A DNA stretch of 64,000 nucleotides from Pseudomonas sp. MH9.2 (GCF_034353875.1 NZ_CP133784.1:4430501-4494500), one strand, 5' to 3'. Shown: positions 39,623 through 49,151, counted from the first letter of the stretch. Numbers and translations are program-made. The notes: a model not told the origin generated them from the letters alone.

Positions 39623-40608
39623 TCGATATTCGCTGGATTCGATGTCTACTGCTGGTGCTGCTACTGGCCCCGGCGACGTGTTTTGCCTTGGTCTGCAAGG
39701 AGCAGGGTGCAGGCGCTGCGGTGATCAATGGCGATCTGGGCAGCACTGTTGCCATTCCTGCCGCGTCGCCCGAGGGAACAATCGTCTGGCGCTCGGATCG
39801 GTTCAATGCTCAGGTCGAATGCTTCAAGGACGGTCTGCAAGAGCAGCAGGAGGAAGTGTTCATTTATCTGAACCCGGATAACGTGCCGATTGGCCAAGGT
39901 ATTCGCGCGGGTTTGACCGTCGACGGTATCGATTATCTGCAGAACAGCGGCCGGATAGGCACAGGCCAGAGTCTGCCTGTTTGTCATGAAAGTGACGCGA
40001 ATATGGCTGCATGTCCGCGCATCACCTTCAATCTGGTGTTCTCGGTGTTCGTGCAAAAGTTCGGTCCGACGCCACCGTCGGGGGTGGCCAGTCATCTGCT
40101 GGACTATCGGATGTTCCAACTCGACAGTGCGGCAGGCTTGAACCCGTTGCCCGGCTACAGCCTGAGCTACGTCATCAATAACCTGACCGGCCTGCGTTTC
40201 ATTGCCTGCGATGCCGAGCTGCAGGTCACCCCGGAGACCGTCGAGTTTGGCTCGATAGGGATTCAGGAGGTAGCGGTGGGGCGGGTCATTGATCGACGTC
40301 CGTTTTCACTGGTGACCAGCCGCACCTGTGACACTCCGTTCAGCCTCGATGCGCGATTCAAGCCGGTGTCAGGTGTGCTGTCTGGCGATTTACTGATTCC
40401 CACGGCCAACGACGGCGTCGGTATCCGCATCATCAATGGCCGCGATGGCGCGACGTTGCCTTACAACCAGTCCTTCCATCTGGCGGATCTGCTCGGGACG
40501 AGTCAGTCGGCGAAGGCCGATTTCGAGGCCGAACTGGTCTGGCAAAGCCAAACACCCAAAGCAGGCGCCTTCGAGGCCGAAGTCATCATTGATCTGTTTT
40601 ACAAATAG
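39619..40608 (+). CDS. Fimbrial tip protein / putative two-domain adhesin
   Basis: A 329-residue exported protein (signal MIDIRWIRCLLLVLLLAPAT, cleavage near CFA). It has an N-terminal domain of about 175 residues with cysteines in LVCKE, VECFK, PVCHE and AACPR. A C-terminal pilin domain begins near FIACDAELQVTPETVEFGSI and ends EVIIDLFYK with penultimate tyrosine. Two-domain subunits at the end of chaperone-usher operons are usually tip adhesins; the ligand is unknown. Last gene of the cluster. Confidence 0.78.
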   Translation: MIDIRWIRCLLLVLLLAPATCFALVCKEQGAGAAVINGDLGSTVAIPAASPEGTIVWRSDRFNAQVECFKDGLQEQQEEVFIYLNPDNVPIGQGIRAGLTVDGIDYLQNSGRIGTGQSLPVCHESDANMAACPRITFNLVFSVFVQKFGPTPPSGVASHLLDYRMFQLDSAAGLNPLPGYSLSYVINNLTGLRFIACDAELQVTPETVEFGSIGIQEVAVGRVIDRRPFSLVTSRTCDTPFSLDARFKPVSGVLSGDLLIPTANDGVGIRIINGRDGATLPYNQSFHLADLLGTSQSAKADFEAELVWQSQTPKAGAFEAEVIIDLFYK

Positions 40609-40726
40609 CAGGCGATAGGAGGTGAGTGGTGATGGCGGCAGGCCGCCTGTGATTCAGGTATGCTGCCGGGCCTTGGGCGACTGCCCATTTTCGCCAGATG
40701 ACTGACTCGATACTTTTGGAGCTTCC

Positions 40727-40978
40727 ATGACTACCCCCGAACACACGCCAGCTCCTGAAGCCGTCGTCACCGAAGAGGTGACAGTCGTCGAGCCGGGTGC
40801 TGAAACCACCGATAAAAAAGCCGCCATTCCTGCGTTCAGCTTTCCATTCAAACCGGGCGAGTTGTTGCAGGCCAAGACCCAAGACTCGCTGTATTACAAG
40901 AAGTCGGGCAAAGCCAGCCATAACAAAGTCCCCGGTGTCGCGCCTCACGGCACACGCAAGACCATGGGCAAACGCTGA
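40727..40978 (+). CDS. Small hypothetical protein
   Basis: An 83-residue protein with an acidic, proline- and threonine-rich first half (HTPAPEAVVTEEVTVVEPG) and a basic C-terminus (HGTRKTMGKR). GGAG stands 5 bases before the ATG. No signal or membrane segment. I recall similar short proteins in other pseudomonads, but know of no function. Confidence 0.6.
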   Translation: MTTPEHTPAPEAVVTEEVTVVEPGAETTDKKAAIPAFSFPFKPGELLQAKTQDSLYYKKSGKASHNKVPGVAPHGTRKTMGKR

Positions 40979-41007
40979 TTTTCAGGCCTGCCCAGCCTCG
41001 CCGGGCG

Positions 41008-41760
41008 TTATGCAAAAGAAATGAAGGCATAGTCCAGCGGATCGGCGCTCACCACCTGAGCGCCGGCCTGTTGCAGCGTATTGGCAATCTCCGCGCCCGA
41101 TACGTGAAAACCCCAACCCGGTTCGACGGACAGCGCAGGTAACGTGCCGCTGTCGGCGATCTGTTGCGTGGCGGCCGCAAAGGCCTGCATGTCCGGCAGG
41201 TACGCGGTAAAACCGTCACCTTTGAGGGCGGTGGTGCGGATCCCCAGCAGTTTACAGATAGCATCTTTGGCGGCGACCTCATCGCGATCCGCCTGGCGCG
41301 ATTGTTCGATCAGTGCCGTCAGTTGGGTATCGACCAGGTTGCCACCGACGATCAAGTCCGGCCCGTGCTCCCATGCATTCGGCGGACAACCTTTTGCTTC
41401 AGGTCGCAGGGGGATGTGCGGGTTGATCTCCATCGGGTAAATCCGACAGACCAAGGGACGTCGTTCATAGATACGGCACAGGTTTTCTGCGTCAAGATTC
41501 CGACAAGGCCCGACGTTATAAGCCGCGAAGGTAATGGCGACATACACCTGCGCTGTGCCGCTGGGCACCCGGCATGAACGACGTTGGGCATGCGTGCGTT
41601 GCAACTCAGGCACGCCATAACCGTCTTCGAGGAAACCCTCTACGAGGATGATCACCGCGCCGCCGTCAGCCGCCCATTGGCTCGCCTCGGACAGCGTCAG
41701 GGGAACGTGATGATCGGTGCAACACTTGCCACAACCTACGCATGAAAACGGTGTGTTCAT
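41008..41760 (-). CDS. YkgJ-family cysteine-cluster protein
   Basis: A 250-residue protein whose N-terminus FSCVGCGKCCTDHHVPLT carries the CxxCxxCC cysteine cluster. Further cysteines follow in VGPCRNLDAENLC and RRPLVCRIYPMEI, the pattern of the YkgJ/UPF0153 family thought to bind zinc or an Fe-S cluster. The C-terminal 100 residues are an extension of unknown role. Monocistronic, in cytoplasm by prediction. Confidence 0.82.
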   Translation of the reverse strand: MNTPFSCVGCGKCCTDHHVPLTLSEASQWAADGGAVIILVEGFLEDGYGVPELQRTHAQRRSCRVPSGTAQVYVAITFAAYNVGPCRNLDAENLCRIYERRPLVCRIYPMEINPHIPLRPEAKGCPPNAWEHGPDLIVGGNLVDTQLTALIEQSRQADRDEVAAKDAICKLLGIRTTALKGDGFTAYLPDMQAFAAATQQIADSGTLPALSVEPGWGFHVSGAEIANTLQQAGAQVVSADPLDYAFISFA

Positions 41761-41864
41761 TGACGTAAAAGACCAGAAAAGACGCGCGTTGACGGTGACA
41801 ATTTGCAGGCGCGGTCACCGCCGGGGACAAGTGTCGAAGCAAATTGTGCGCCACTGCCAAGCGT

Positions 41865-42188
41865 CTATTTTTTCGGCAACGTGGTCATTTCATCCCACTC
41901 GGTCACGGTGGCTTTTTGGGTTTGACGTTGGTACAGGCACAGCTCGGTGCCGGTTTTGTTCTTCATGTGCGCCTGCGGGTAGCGGCCTTTGAGCAGGAGT
42001 GCGCTGTACCCGACGCTGTCATCGAACAAGGCTGCGGTGCCGGCCGGTTTTACCTCTTTAAGCTGACTGGCGTTTATGCAACTGGCGATGACGGCTTTGT
42101 CCAGGTCGCTCCAGGCCTGGCTGCTGGACGCATTGGCATGGGTTGCAGCAACCGCAAGGGCAATGCACAGCGCAGTGGATGCTTTCAT
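41865..42188 (-). CDS. Hypothetical exported protein
   Basis: A 107-residue protein with a signal peptide (MKASTALCIALAVAATHANA) and a mature domain with two cysteines (IASCINAS, TELCLYQ), probably disulfide-bonded in the periplasm. I do not recognise a named domain. It lies between YkgJ and GNAT genes on the same strand. Confidence 0.62.
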   Translation of the reverse strand: MKASTALCIALAVAATHANASSSQAWSDLDKAVIASCINASQLKEVKPAGTAALFDDSVGYSALLLKGRYPQAHMKNKTGTELCLYQRQTQKATVTEWDEMTTLPKK

Positions 42189-42253
42189 ATCAGGCTTCTT
42201 CCGAGTGGTGCTTCCAAAGGTCGGATTATGGCAGACGCCGTTGCGAGGCGGCC

Positions 42254-42709
42254 TTAGTCGACAGTAAAGCGCTGGACGTAACGCATACCTGATGTTTCAT
42301 ACAGGCGCCGAGCGTCATGGTTATTGTCCATCACCTTGAGGTCGACGCACGCTTCACCCCGCACGCGGAAAGCCTCGAATGCATGGTTCAGCAGGGCACG
42401 TGCGAAGCCTTGGCGGCGGGCGCGTGGATCCACCACCAGATCCTTGATAAAGGCACTGGTCCAGCACAGTACAACGCCTACTACACCGTATTCATCAGCA
42501 GCGATAAAACACAGTGACGGGTCGAACTCGGGGTCGGTGGCGAACGCTTTGTGCCAGTCCTCATAGTCCGGCACGCTGCCTTCGCCTTGCTGGTAACCGA
42601 GTACCAATAATGCGTGCACTTGTGGCGCGAGTTCAGGGCTGAACTCGAGAAGGCTAAGTGCGGCAGGCCATGCTGTGGGGGCGATGGTCTGAAGCAGATC
42701 GCGGCGCAT
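42254..42709 (-). CDS. GNAT family N-acetyltransferase
   Basis: Acetyl-CoA-dependent transferase of about 151 residues. The conserved motif A VVDPRARRQGFARALLNHAF and motif B DLKVMDNNHDARRLYETSGM are clear at residues about 95-140. Substrate unknown. The frame stays open upstream into the cheV-like gene; the ATG at 42709 is the first one outside it, though without a good ribosome-binding site, so the N-terminus is uncertain. Confidence 0.78.
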   Translation of the reverse strand: MRRDLLQTIAPTAWPAALSLLEFSPELAPQVHALLVLGYQQGEGSVPDYEDWHKAFATDPEFDPSLCFIAADEYGVVGVVLCWTSAFIKDLVVDPRARRQGFARALLNHAFEAFRVRGEACVDLKVMDNNHDARRLYETSGMRYVQRFTVD

Positions 42710-42753
42710 CAGCCAGCACCAAGCCGTCGAATCCTCTGGCTGGGGGGGCTGTA

Positions 42754-43656
42754 TTAAATGCCCTGGGCCTCGACCGTACGGGCTGCCTGAATCAAACATT
42801 TGGTCAACTCGGGTGAAGAGAATTTAGTCAGCACGGCATTTGCTCCTGCAGCCTTGGCTTTTTCGCTGTTCATCTTGCTGTCCAGAGAGGTGTGCAGCAG
42901 GACGTACAGGTCCTTGAAGTCAGGCGTTTCACGCAGGGTACGGGTAAAGGCATAGCCGTCCATTTCCGACATTTCAATGTCGGATACCACTACGTTGATC
43001 TGCTCCTCCGTGCCTTGCAGTTCGAGCAGGCGGTCGATGGCTTCTTTGGCGCTACGGGCGGTGTGGCAATGAATGCCAAGATTGCGCAGGGTGATCAGCG
43101 ATTGCTGCAAGGCGACCTGGCTGTCATCGACCACGAGGATCTTGGCTTTGGCCAGTACCTGGGCGTCTTCTTCGCTCAGGTGCGCAGGCTCGTCGGCGAT
43201 GATCCTCGCCGGGGCGATGCCGTGGATGACTTTTTCGATATCCAGCACCTGTACCAGCACGCCGTCGACCTGAGTCACACCCGTGATAAATGACCTGTTA
43301 CCAGAGGCGAAGGGTGGAGGTCGGATGTCCGTGGTCAGGCAATGCACGATCTTACTCACTGCCTGCACGTGCAGGCCCTGTTTGGAACGGCTGACATCCG
43401 TGACGATCAAGCAGCCACCCGAAGGGTCGAGCAGCGGTTGTTCACCAATGGCCCGACTCAGGTCGATCACCGACAACGATGCGCCGCGCAGGACGGCGAT
43501 ACCTTTGACGTGAGGATGGGATTCGGGCAAGCGGGTCAGGGCAGGGCAGGGGATGATCTCGCTGACCTTGAGCAAGTTGATGGCCATCAGCTTGCCGCTG
43601 CGCAACGTAAACAGCAGGAGTGACAGGGAGTCAGCGCGGGCATTATTTGAGGACAT
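42754..43656 (-). CDS. CheV-type chemotaxis coupling protein
   Basis: A 300-residue fusion of an N-terminal CheW-like domain (FTLRSGKLMAINLLKVSEII; SVIDLSRAIGEQPL) and a C-terminal receiver domain (ILVVDDSQVALQQSL, phospho-aspartate in VVSDIEMSEMDGYAF). CheV proteins couple chemoreceptors to CheA and tune adaptation. AGAAGG lies 5 bases before the ATG at 43656; the longer frame above it lacks support. No other che genes are nearby. Confidence 0.88.
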   Translation of the reverse strand: MSSNNARADSLSLLLFTLRSGKLMAINLLKVSEIIPCPALTRLPESHPHVKGIAVLRGASLSVIDLSRAIGEQPLLDPSGGCLIVTDVSRSKQGLHVQAVSKIVHCLTTDIRPPPFASGNRSFITGVTQVDGVLVQVLDIEKVIHGIAPARIIADEPAHLSEEDAQVLAKAKILVVDDSQVALQQSLITLRNLGIHCHTARSAKEAIDRLLELQGTEEQINVVVSDIEMSEMDGYAFTRTLRETPDFKDLYVLLHTSLDSKMNSEKAKAAGANAVLTKFSSPELTKCLIQAARTVEAQGI

Positions 43657-43928
43657 ATCAACCTTCTGAAAATTAAAGGCGTCGCTACAAGAGTGGCAAA
43701 CAGCTTTCGATGCCGGGTTATCGACTTGCAAAGGTTTCGCTTTAGGGTATTTGTGCCTCAGGGCAGTAAACAGTCAAGCCGATCAATGATGCTGTCGGCA
43801 AAATCAGCGCAAGGCAGCGTTGTGTTTTGGTAGTCATAAGGACGCAAAGGAGTCTTATTGACTATTATTTATCATGTGTCATTTTGACTTAATATTTTCA
43901 AGCTATTGATTTTTATTATAAAAATAGC

Positions 43929-43944
43929 TGGCACGAATCCTGAT
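43929..43944 (+). promoter_or_regulatory. Possible sigma-54 promoter before hmp
   Basis: TGGCACGAATCCTGAT has the full -24 element TGGCAC and correct spacing, but the -12 element is CTGA rather than TTGC. The fhp gene of P. aeruginosa is switched on by the sigma-54 activator FhpR, which makes the match worth recording. The rest of 43657-43928 is AT-rich toward its end and shows no gene. Confidence 0.35.
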
Positions 43945-43991
43945 GTGTAAGCGGCAATTAGCTAGAAGCCTTGCGGCTCAGGAGTCCAATC

Positions 43992-45173
43992 GTGTTGAAC
44001 GCTCAAGATCGTGCCATCGTCAAATCCACCGTGCCCCTGCTTGAAAGCGGTGGAGAAGCGCTGACCACTCATTTCTACAAAATGATGCTCGAGGAATACC
44101 CAGAGGTGCGCCCGCTGTTTAACCAGGCGCATCAGGCCAGCGGTGATCAGCCCCGCGCGCTGGCCAACGGTGTACTGATGTACGCACGGCACATCGACGA
44201 ACTGGAGCAGTTGGGCGATCTGGTGGCGAAAATCATCAACAAGCACGTCGCTCTGCAAATCCTGCCTGAGCATTACCCTATCGTCGGCTCCTGCCTGATC
44301 CGCGCCATCGCCGAAGTGCTGGGACGCGACATTGCCACTGACGAAGTATTGCAAGCCTGGACCCATGCGTATCAGCAACTGGCCGATATTCTGATCGGTG
44401 CCGAGGGCGCGATCTACGACGAAAAAGCCGAAGCCGTTGGCGGCTGGCGCGGTGCGCGTGAGTTCAAGCTGGTAAACCGGGTGGATGAAAGTGCCGAGAT
44501 CACTTCTTTCTATCTGCAACCTGCGGATGATGGGCCGATTCTCGGATTTACCGCGGGTCAATACATTGGTTTGCAGTTGTTCATCGGTGGCGAAGAAATG
44601 CGCCGCAACTATTCGCTCTCGGCAGTGGCCGGCGGCAACCAATACCGCATCAGCGTCAAGCGCGAACCCAATGGCGTGGTGTCCAACTACCTGCATGACC
44701 AACTGCAGATTGGCGATAGCCTCCAGTTGTTCACGCCGTCGGGCGAATTCACCCTGACTGAGAGCCAAAAGCCGTTAGTGTTGATCAGCGGCGGTGTTGG
44801 CATCACGCCGACACTGGCCATGCTTGAGACCGCGCTGGAAACCTCACGCCCCGTGCACTTTATCCACTGCGCGCGCAATGGCGCGGTGCATGCGTTTCGC
44901 GATTGGGTCGATGGTCTGGCGGGGCGTCACCCGCAACTCAAGCACTTCTATTGCTACGCCGAAGACGATGGCGTGAGCCCAGCGGCGGATGCGGTTGGCC
45001 TGCTTGATCAGCAGCAGCTGGAACAGTGGTTGCCCGAAGATCGGGATCTGGATGCCTACTTCCTGGGTCCGAAAGGGTTCATGGCCGTGGTCAAACGCCA
45101 GTTGAAAGCAGCCGGCGTACCAGAGAAACAAAGTCGCTACGAGTTCTTTGGCCCGGCTTCCGTGCTCGAATAA
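43992..45173 (+). CDS. hmp: Flavohemoprotein (nitric oxide dioxygenase)
   Basis: Converts nitric oxide to nitrate using oxygen and NAD(P)H. The 393 residues have a globin domain (LNAQDRAIVKSTVPLLESGG to about 138, proximal histidine in NKHVALQILPEHYP), an FAD domain with RNYSLSAVAG, and an NAD domain with LISGGVGITPTLAMLE. The start is a GTG with AGGAG 8 bases upstream, giving the family's normal length; an in-frame ATG-less extension of seven codons is not supported. Single gene with a strong terminator. Confidence 0.95.
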   Translation: MLNAQDRAIVKSTVPLLESGGEALTTHFYKMMLEEYPEVRPLFNQAHQASGDQPRALANGVLMYARHIDELEQLGDLVAKIINKHVALQILPEHYPIVGSCLIRAIAEVLGRDIATDEVLQAWTHAYQQLADILIGAEGAIYDEKAEAVGGWRGAREFKLVNRVDESAEITSFYLQPADDGPILGFTAGQYIGLQLFIGGEEMRRNYSLSAVAGGNQYRISVKREPNGVVSNYLHDQLQIGDSLQLFTPSGEFTLTESQKPLVLISGGVGITPTLAMLETALETSRPVHFIHCARNGAVHAFRDWVDGLAGRHPQLKHFYCYAEDDGVSPAADAVGLLDQQQLEQWLPEDRDLDAYFLGPKGFMAVVKRQLKAAGVPEKQSRYEFFGPASVLE

Positions 45174-45185
45174 ACTCGGCGGAAT

Positions 45186-45229
45186 AAAAAATGCCGTCAG
45201 CCTCTGTCAGGGGCTGGCGGCATTTTTTT
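45186..45229 (+). terminator. Rho-independent terminator after hmp
   Basis: AAAAAATGCCGTCAGCC and GGCTGGCGGCATTTTTT pair with one G-T, around a 9-base loop, followed by further T. The A-rich left arm means it can also stop minus-strand transcripts coming from the island. Confidence 0.9.
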
Positions 45230-45532
45230 GTCCGCGCTTCGCAGGGTCTATTCGGTCCGCATGACATGCAGCATTCGAGAATAAATTCCCTGCCCAAGGT
45301 CCCATATTCATATTTGCGGAGGTATTCACACGACCTTCACAGGCCTTTTGCAGATCCCTGTCGGAATTTATTCGCGAATGTTTCGATAGGGCATGCCTGA
45401 CACCCCGGAAATTTAAGGCTTATGTGGCCGCGATATGCTTTCGCGGGGCTGCATTTTCAGCAGACGGCCGAGCGTGCGTTGGAACTCAAAGTTCAGGCGA
45501 ACACTATAAACTCCACACAATGGATGATGGGA
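45230..45532. other. Left border of the accessory island, no gene seen
   Basis: About 300 bases between the hmp terminator and the first island gene. No convincing ORF, tRNA fragment or attachment-like repeat is visible. Base composition falls toward AT from here to the right. Confidence 0.5.
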
Positions 45533-46501
45533 TTACAGATCCAAGGTGAGCCGAGGGCCCATACACCTTGAAACACAGGGGAGCATTTTATTGTTCATCG
45601 CCCTGTCTTCGGTGCTTAGTACTTCGTCGCGGTGGTGTGGCACTCCATCCAGTACCGTTATGACGCATGCTCCGCAGACTCCAGCCTCACAGGATGTTTC
45701 AATCTCGATAGCGTTCTCAAATAGAATATCCGTAATCGACTTGTTGGAGGGGACTATCAACGTAATACCTGTACGAGCGAGAACGACTTCGAATGACTCG
45801 TTGTTAAGCGAGGGGCTCGTCGAAGCAGGCGAAAAATATTCATAATGGATGTGGGATGGAGGTAGGCACTGACTAGCTAATAACTTCACGGACGCCATAA
45901 AGGGCGCAGGGCCGCAAAAGTACACGTGTGGAGTATCAGAGGTGGCGAGAAGTATATCCTGCAGCGCTAAAAGCGTCGCGGAAGGATTAAGTCCAAAATA
46001 GAAGTGGACTTGTGACGAAAAATTGCAATTTTTCAGCCTGGCCGCATACGCGGCGGCCCCCGGTGATCGAGCAAAATAGTGGAGTTCGAATATCTTGCTC
46101 GATTGATGCAGGCTATGACACATTGCGAGCAGTGGCGTTACTCCGATCCCGGCCGCGATTAATACAACGCGCTCTGCAGTTTCATCAATAGAGAAATGGT
46201 TGAGCGGCTGGCTTATCTTGATTGAATTTCCGACATGCAGGTTCGCATGCAATCGAGCCGAGCCGCCGCGGGATACCGGATCTCGCTTAACGGCGATTTC
46301 ATAAACGCCTTCTTCACCAGGGTCATTGCACAATGAGTATTTGCGGATGAGTCCATCGCAAATATACACGTCGACATGTGCGCCTGCTTCGAAACGAGGC
46401 AGGGATAATGAAGTTTCCTCTGCCACAAGGCGCCAGGACACCACGTCGCTCGCTTCATCTTGGCGGGATATTACACGCACCGACATAGTAGACTGAGTCA
46501 T
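45533..46501 (-). CDS. Ferredoxin reductase subunit of a Rieske oxygenase (VanB/PDR type)
   Basis: Passes electrons from NAD(P)H to the Rieske oxygenase encoded upstream. The 322 residues are ordered FMN-binding, NAD-binding, then plant-type [2Fe-2S]: RKYSLCNDPGEEG (flavin), VLIAAGIGVTPLLAMCHS (pyridine nucleotide), and the C-terminal cluster SCEAGVCGACVITVLDG with the fourth cysteine in KMLPCVSR. This is the phthalate dioxygenase reductase / vanillate demethylase VanB layout. It follows the transporter gene by 16 bases in the same operon. Confidence 0.93.
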   Translation of the reverse strand: MTQSTMSVRVISRQDEASDVVSWRLVAEETSLSLPRFEAGAHVDVYICDGLIRKYSLCNDPGEEGVYEIAVKRDPVSRGGSARLHANLHVGNSIKISQPLNHFSIDETAERVVLIAAGIGVTPLLAMCHSLHQSSKIFELHYFARSPGAAAYAARLKNCNFSSQVHFYFGLNPSATLLALQDILLATSDTPHVYFCGPAPFMASVKLLASQCLPPSHIHYEYFSPASTSPSLNNESFEVVLARTGITLIVPSNKSITDILFENAIEIETSCEAGVCGACVITVLDGVPHHRDEVLSTEDRAMNNKMLPCVSRCMGPRLTLDL

Positions 46502-46517
46502 ATTTATTACCTTGAGA

Positions 46518-47870
46518 TTAAAGAAACCCTATTAATTTCCACCAAAGTGCGTTGGCAGGGATAACAAACACGAGTCCAAAGAATCCCGTCAAGAGACAGT
46601 ATCTAAGAGCGTCCGCGCGGTGTATCCGTGATATATCGATACCAAAAGCCACGGGGGGCGACTGGTAGGGAAGAAGTGTTGTGGAATAGCCCATCACCTG
46701 AGAGAGCATTCCCATTTTCAAAATGGCACTGTCATGTAGAATGGAACTTGCCATTGGAACAAATAAGGCAGGTGCGGCATTTGATGTTACCAGTGAGCTA
46801 AGTAGTACCGACAATCCCGTCATAAATGTATAGGCCAGCATTGGGTCTTTCAGAGACACGTTCGTAATGATTTCTGGAGGCGAGCTATCGAGATGTCCAA
46901 CCAATGCTGCCAAGCCAATAACAGCCGCAATGAACCATAGCAAATCTATTTTTAATGTCGTTATGAATTTATCTAGTTTTTCAGAAGTAGATGTCAAAAA
47001 GTAAACAATGACAAACCCAAGTCCAATCCAGCCCGGAGCGATATGATGCATCGCGTCGGTAAACCACAAAAAAAGCATCAAAGAAATCAAGCCCAGAGTG
47101 CATTTCTCTTCTCCGGACCAGGGACTCAGCGGGGCGAACCGGTCGATTACCTCTATTCTGTCATGGAAGAAAAAATATGAGACTGCAATTAGTACGCCTC
47201 CACGGATCAATACGCCAGCCGGAAAGAAATAGAATAGATACTCGGAATAACCAAGCGTTATATCTTCTGTCTCTTCCAGCGTACCTGCCATAATCAAGTT
47301 TGGTAAGTTTGCGGGCAAAACAGCTGCAGCGAGCGCATATGAACCTACGACGACTAGCAATAAAATGCCACTTCGCCCTTTACGGCTCTTATCAAGACCG
47401 GCTGCGTCACAATAACCTAGGGCGAGAGGAACTAAGATTGCGATTCGACCGAACGTCGACGGCATCACCAAGGACAAAATGAATGCCACAGTAGCAAAAA
47501 CAAACAGAGCCCGCAGGTAAGAACCGCCAATTGTTTGCGCCAACAGTATCCCTATTCGTTGACTCAATCCGCTTTCTTTTAATGCGAATCCTATTACCAT
47601 ACCGCTGAATACTAGCCAGAAGGCACTTGAAGCAAAGCCGGAGAAGATTTCTGACGTCGGCACCTCAGTCATCGTGACGGCCATGAGGAAAAACAAAAGT
47701 GACACCAAGAAACCGGGAATAATAGATGTCGCCCATAATAGAATGCTCACAAATACGATGCCTATAATGCGCGCATTCATTGCATTCATTTGCCCAGACA
47801 AGACCAACGATAATAAGACCGCGACGCCTCCACTTAATCCCAGCATTGTCGTAAAGCCTTTCTTCGTCAT
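46518..47870 (-). CDS. SLC13-type (DASS) anion transporter
   Basis: A 450-residue inner-membrane protein with about 11-12 hydrophobic segments. MPSTFGRIAILVPLALGYCD and SLVTSNAAPALFVPMASSIL are the paired hairpin motifs of the DASS/SLC13 family of carboxylate and sulfonate transporters. AAGGGG stands 5 bases before the ATG at 47870. Its place between oxygenase and reductase genes suggests it imports the pathway's substrate, which would then be an anion. The exact substrate is not readable. Confidence 0.85.
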   Translation of the reverse strand: MTKKGFTTMLGLSGGVAVLLSLVLSGQMNAMNARIIGIVFVSILLWATSIIPGFLVSLLFFLMAVTMTEVPTSEIFSGFASSAFWLVFSGMVIGFALKESGLSQRIGILLAQTIGGSYLRALFVFATVAFILSLVMPSTFGRIAILVPLALGYCDAAGLDKSRKGRSGILLLVVVGSYALAAAVLPANLPNLIMAGTLEETEDITLGYSEYLFYFFPAGVLIRGGVLIAVSYFFFHDRIEVIDRFAPLSPWSGEEKCTLGLISLMLFLWFTDAMHHIAPGWIGLGFVIVYFLTSTSEKLDKFITTLKIDLLWFIAAVIGLAALVGHLDSSPPEIITNVSLKDPMLAYTFMTGLSVLLSSLVTSNAAPALFVPMASSILHDSAILKMGMLSQVMGYSTTLLPYQSPPVAFGIDISRIHRADALRYCLLTGFFGLVFVIPANALWWKLIGFL

Positions 47871-47924
47871 ACCCACCCCTTTTACTCAATCAAATGCGCC
47901 TAACGATTCGTCGGCACCGTGGCA

Positions 47925-49151
47925 TTACGATCGTGCAACGGGAGAGCTTGCTGGGATTTCGTACTCCTCATGAGCGTGATCGAAAATATCCTCGAACGCC
48001 TTTTTCTGCACAAAACTTGGATCGGGTTGGCAACTCATCGGCAGATAGCCTCCCATCCATTGGCGAAGATCGGTGACTTTCGGACAGTCCCCGTAAATAT
48101 TGGCTATTGGACGGCCACCCGCCTGAACAATCTCAATTTGTTCTTTAAGCAACTTTCGGAACATGACAACGCCACGATCCGAGGCGCCAAGGAGCTCGTT
48201 CGTGCGATCCAGGATAGCCCCCTGAGTTTCAACGACCATGGCATCCTGACTCATGAATGTATCCATGGTGTAGCGGCCTTGATCATCCATCCTGGAAGGC
48301 TGGGTAATAATTTTTGGAGGAAGCACAGCCTGATTATCTGCCAAACTCTTTGAGGGTAAAAAAGAAACCCAGAAGATACGCGTTGTCGTATCGTCAACGG
48401 GCACGCGCCAGTGCATTTCGGTCATGATCCGCAGCATGTTGGGAAATACCATCAGGTTGCCCCATCCCCGACCAAACCCTTCATACTCCCAGCTTTTCAC
48501 GATGCCCCAGTCAAACCGTTGAAAGCCAAAACGCTTAAAAGGCTTGTTGAATCCTGAGTTATCCGCTATCCCCAAATGCTCAAAATATTTGGAATGGGTA
48601 TAAAAAGTATGAGTGACATCTACTGCGTTCTCTTGAACCTGTAGCCAGTTACAGGCGAGATCATCTTGAGTCTCAAAATGGCGAACCCCATCGTTTCGGG
48701 TAAGGATGTCCCAGTTTGGAAAGGCAGGCTTATCCACCTCAGGCCCTAAATAGGCGAAGATTAATCCACCGCACTCCTCGGTCGCATAGCTTTGAATCAG
48801 CTTTTTACAGGCGCGGTTGGCCTTTTCTGATTCAAAGGGCCGCTCTACGCATTCTCCTGCTCGATTGTATCGCCAGCCGTGATAAGCACAGCGGATTGAC
48901 TCCCCTTCTACGAAACCATATAGCAACGAAGCTCCACGATGAGGGCAGCGCTCCTGAACCAGCAGCAGCTTGCCTTCTTCAGTTCGTGCCAGGATCAGGT
49001 CCTCCCCCAACAACCTAACCTTCTTTGTCTGCCTCGCTTCATTCAATTCAGAAGAGAAACCTAGAGGATGCCAATACCTACGCATAAGGTCACCGCATGG
49101 GGTGTTGGGACCTATACGTGTCAGCATTTCATTGGTTGCTTGATCGAGCAT
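47925..49151 (-). CDS. Rieske non-heme iron oxygenase, large subunit
   Basis: Oxygenase of 408 residues in the phthalate 4,5-dioxygenase / VanA-like group. The Rieske cluster ligands are in CPHRGASLLYG and CAYHGWRYN (residues about 68-95). The mononuclear iron site is ENAVDVTHTFYTHSKYFEH near residue 175. AGGA lies 7 bases before the ATG at 49151; an upstream in-frame start 27 codons earlier lacks one. Members of this group hydroxylate aromatic acids or remove O- and N-methyl groups. With no small subunit or ring-cleavage gene in view, a demethylation or single hydroxylation is as likely as a dioxygenation. Confidence 0.9.
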   Translation of the reverse strand: MLDQATNEMLTRIGPNTPCGDLMRRYWHPLGFSSELNEARQTKKVRLLGEDLILARTEEGKLLLVQERCPHRGASLLYGFVEGESIRCAYHGWRYNRAGECVERPFESEKANRACKKLIQSYATEECGGLIFAYLGPEVDKPAFPNWDILTRNDGVRHFETQDDLACNWLQVQENAVDVTHTFYTHSKYFEHLGIADNSGFNKPFKRFGFQRFDWGIVKSWEYEGFGRGWGNLMVFPNMLRIMTEMHWRVPVDDTTTRIFWVSFLPSKSLADNQAVLPPKIITQPSRMDDQGRYTMDTFMSQDAMVVETQGAILDRTNELLGASDRGVVMFRKLLKEQIEIVQAGGRPIANIYGDCPKVTDLRQWMGGYLPMSCQPDPSFVQKKAFEDIFDHAHEEYEIPASSPVARS

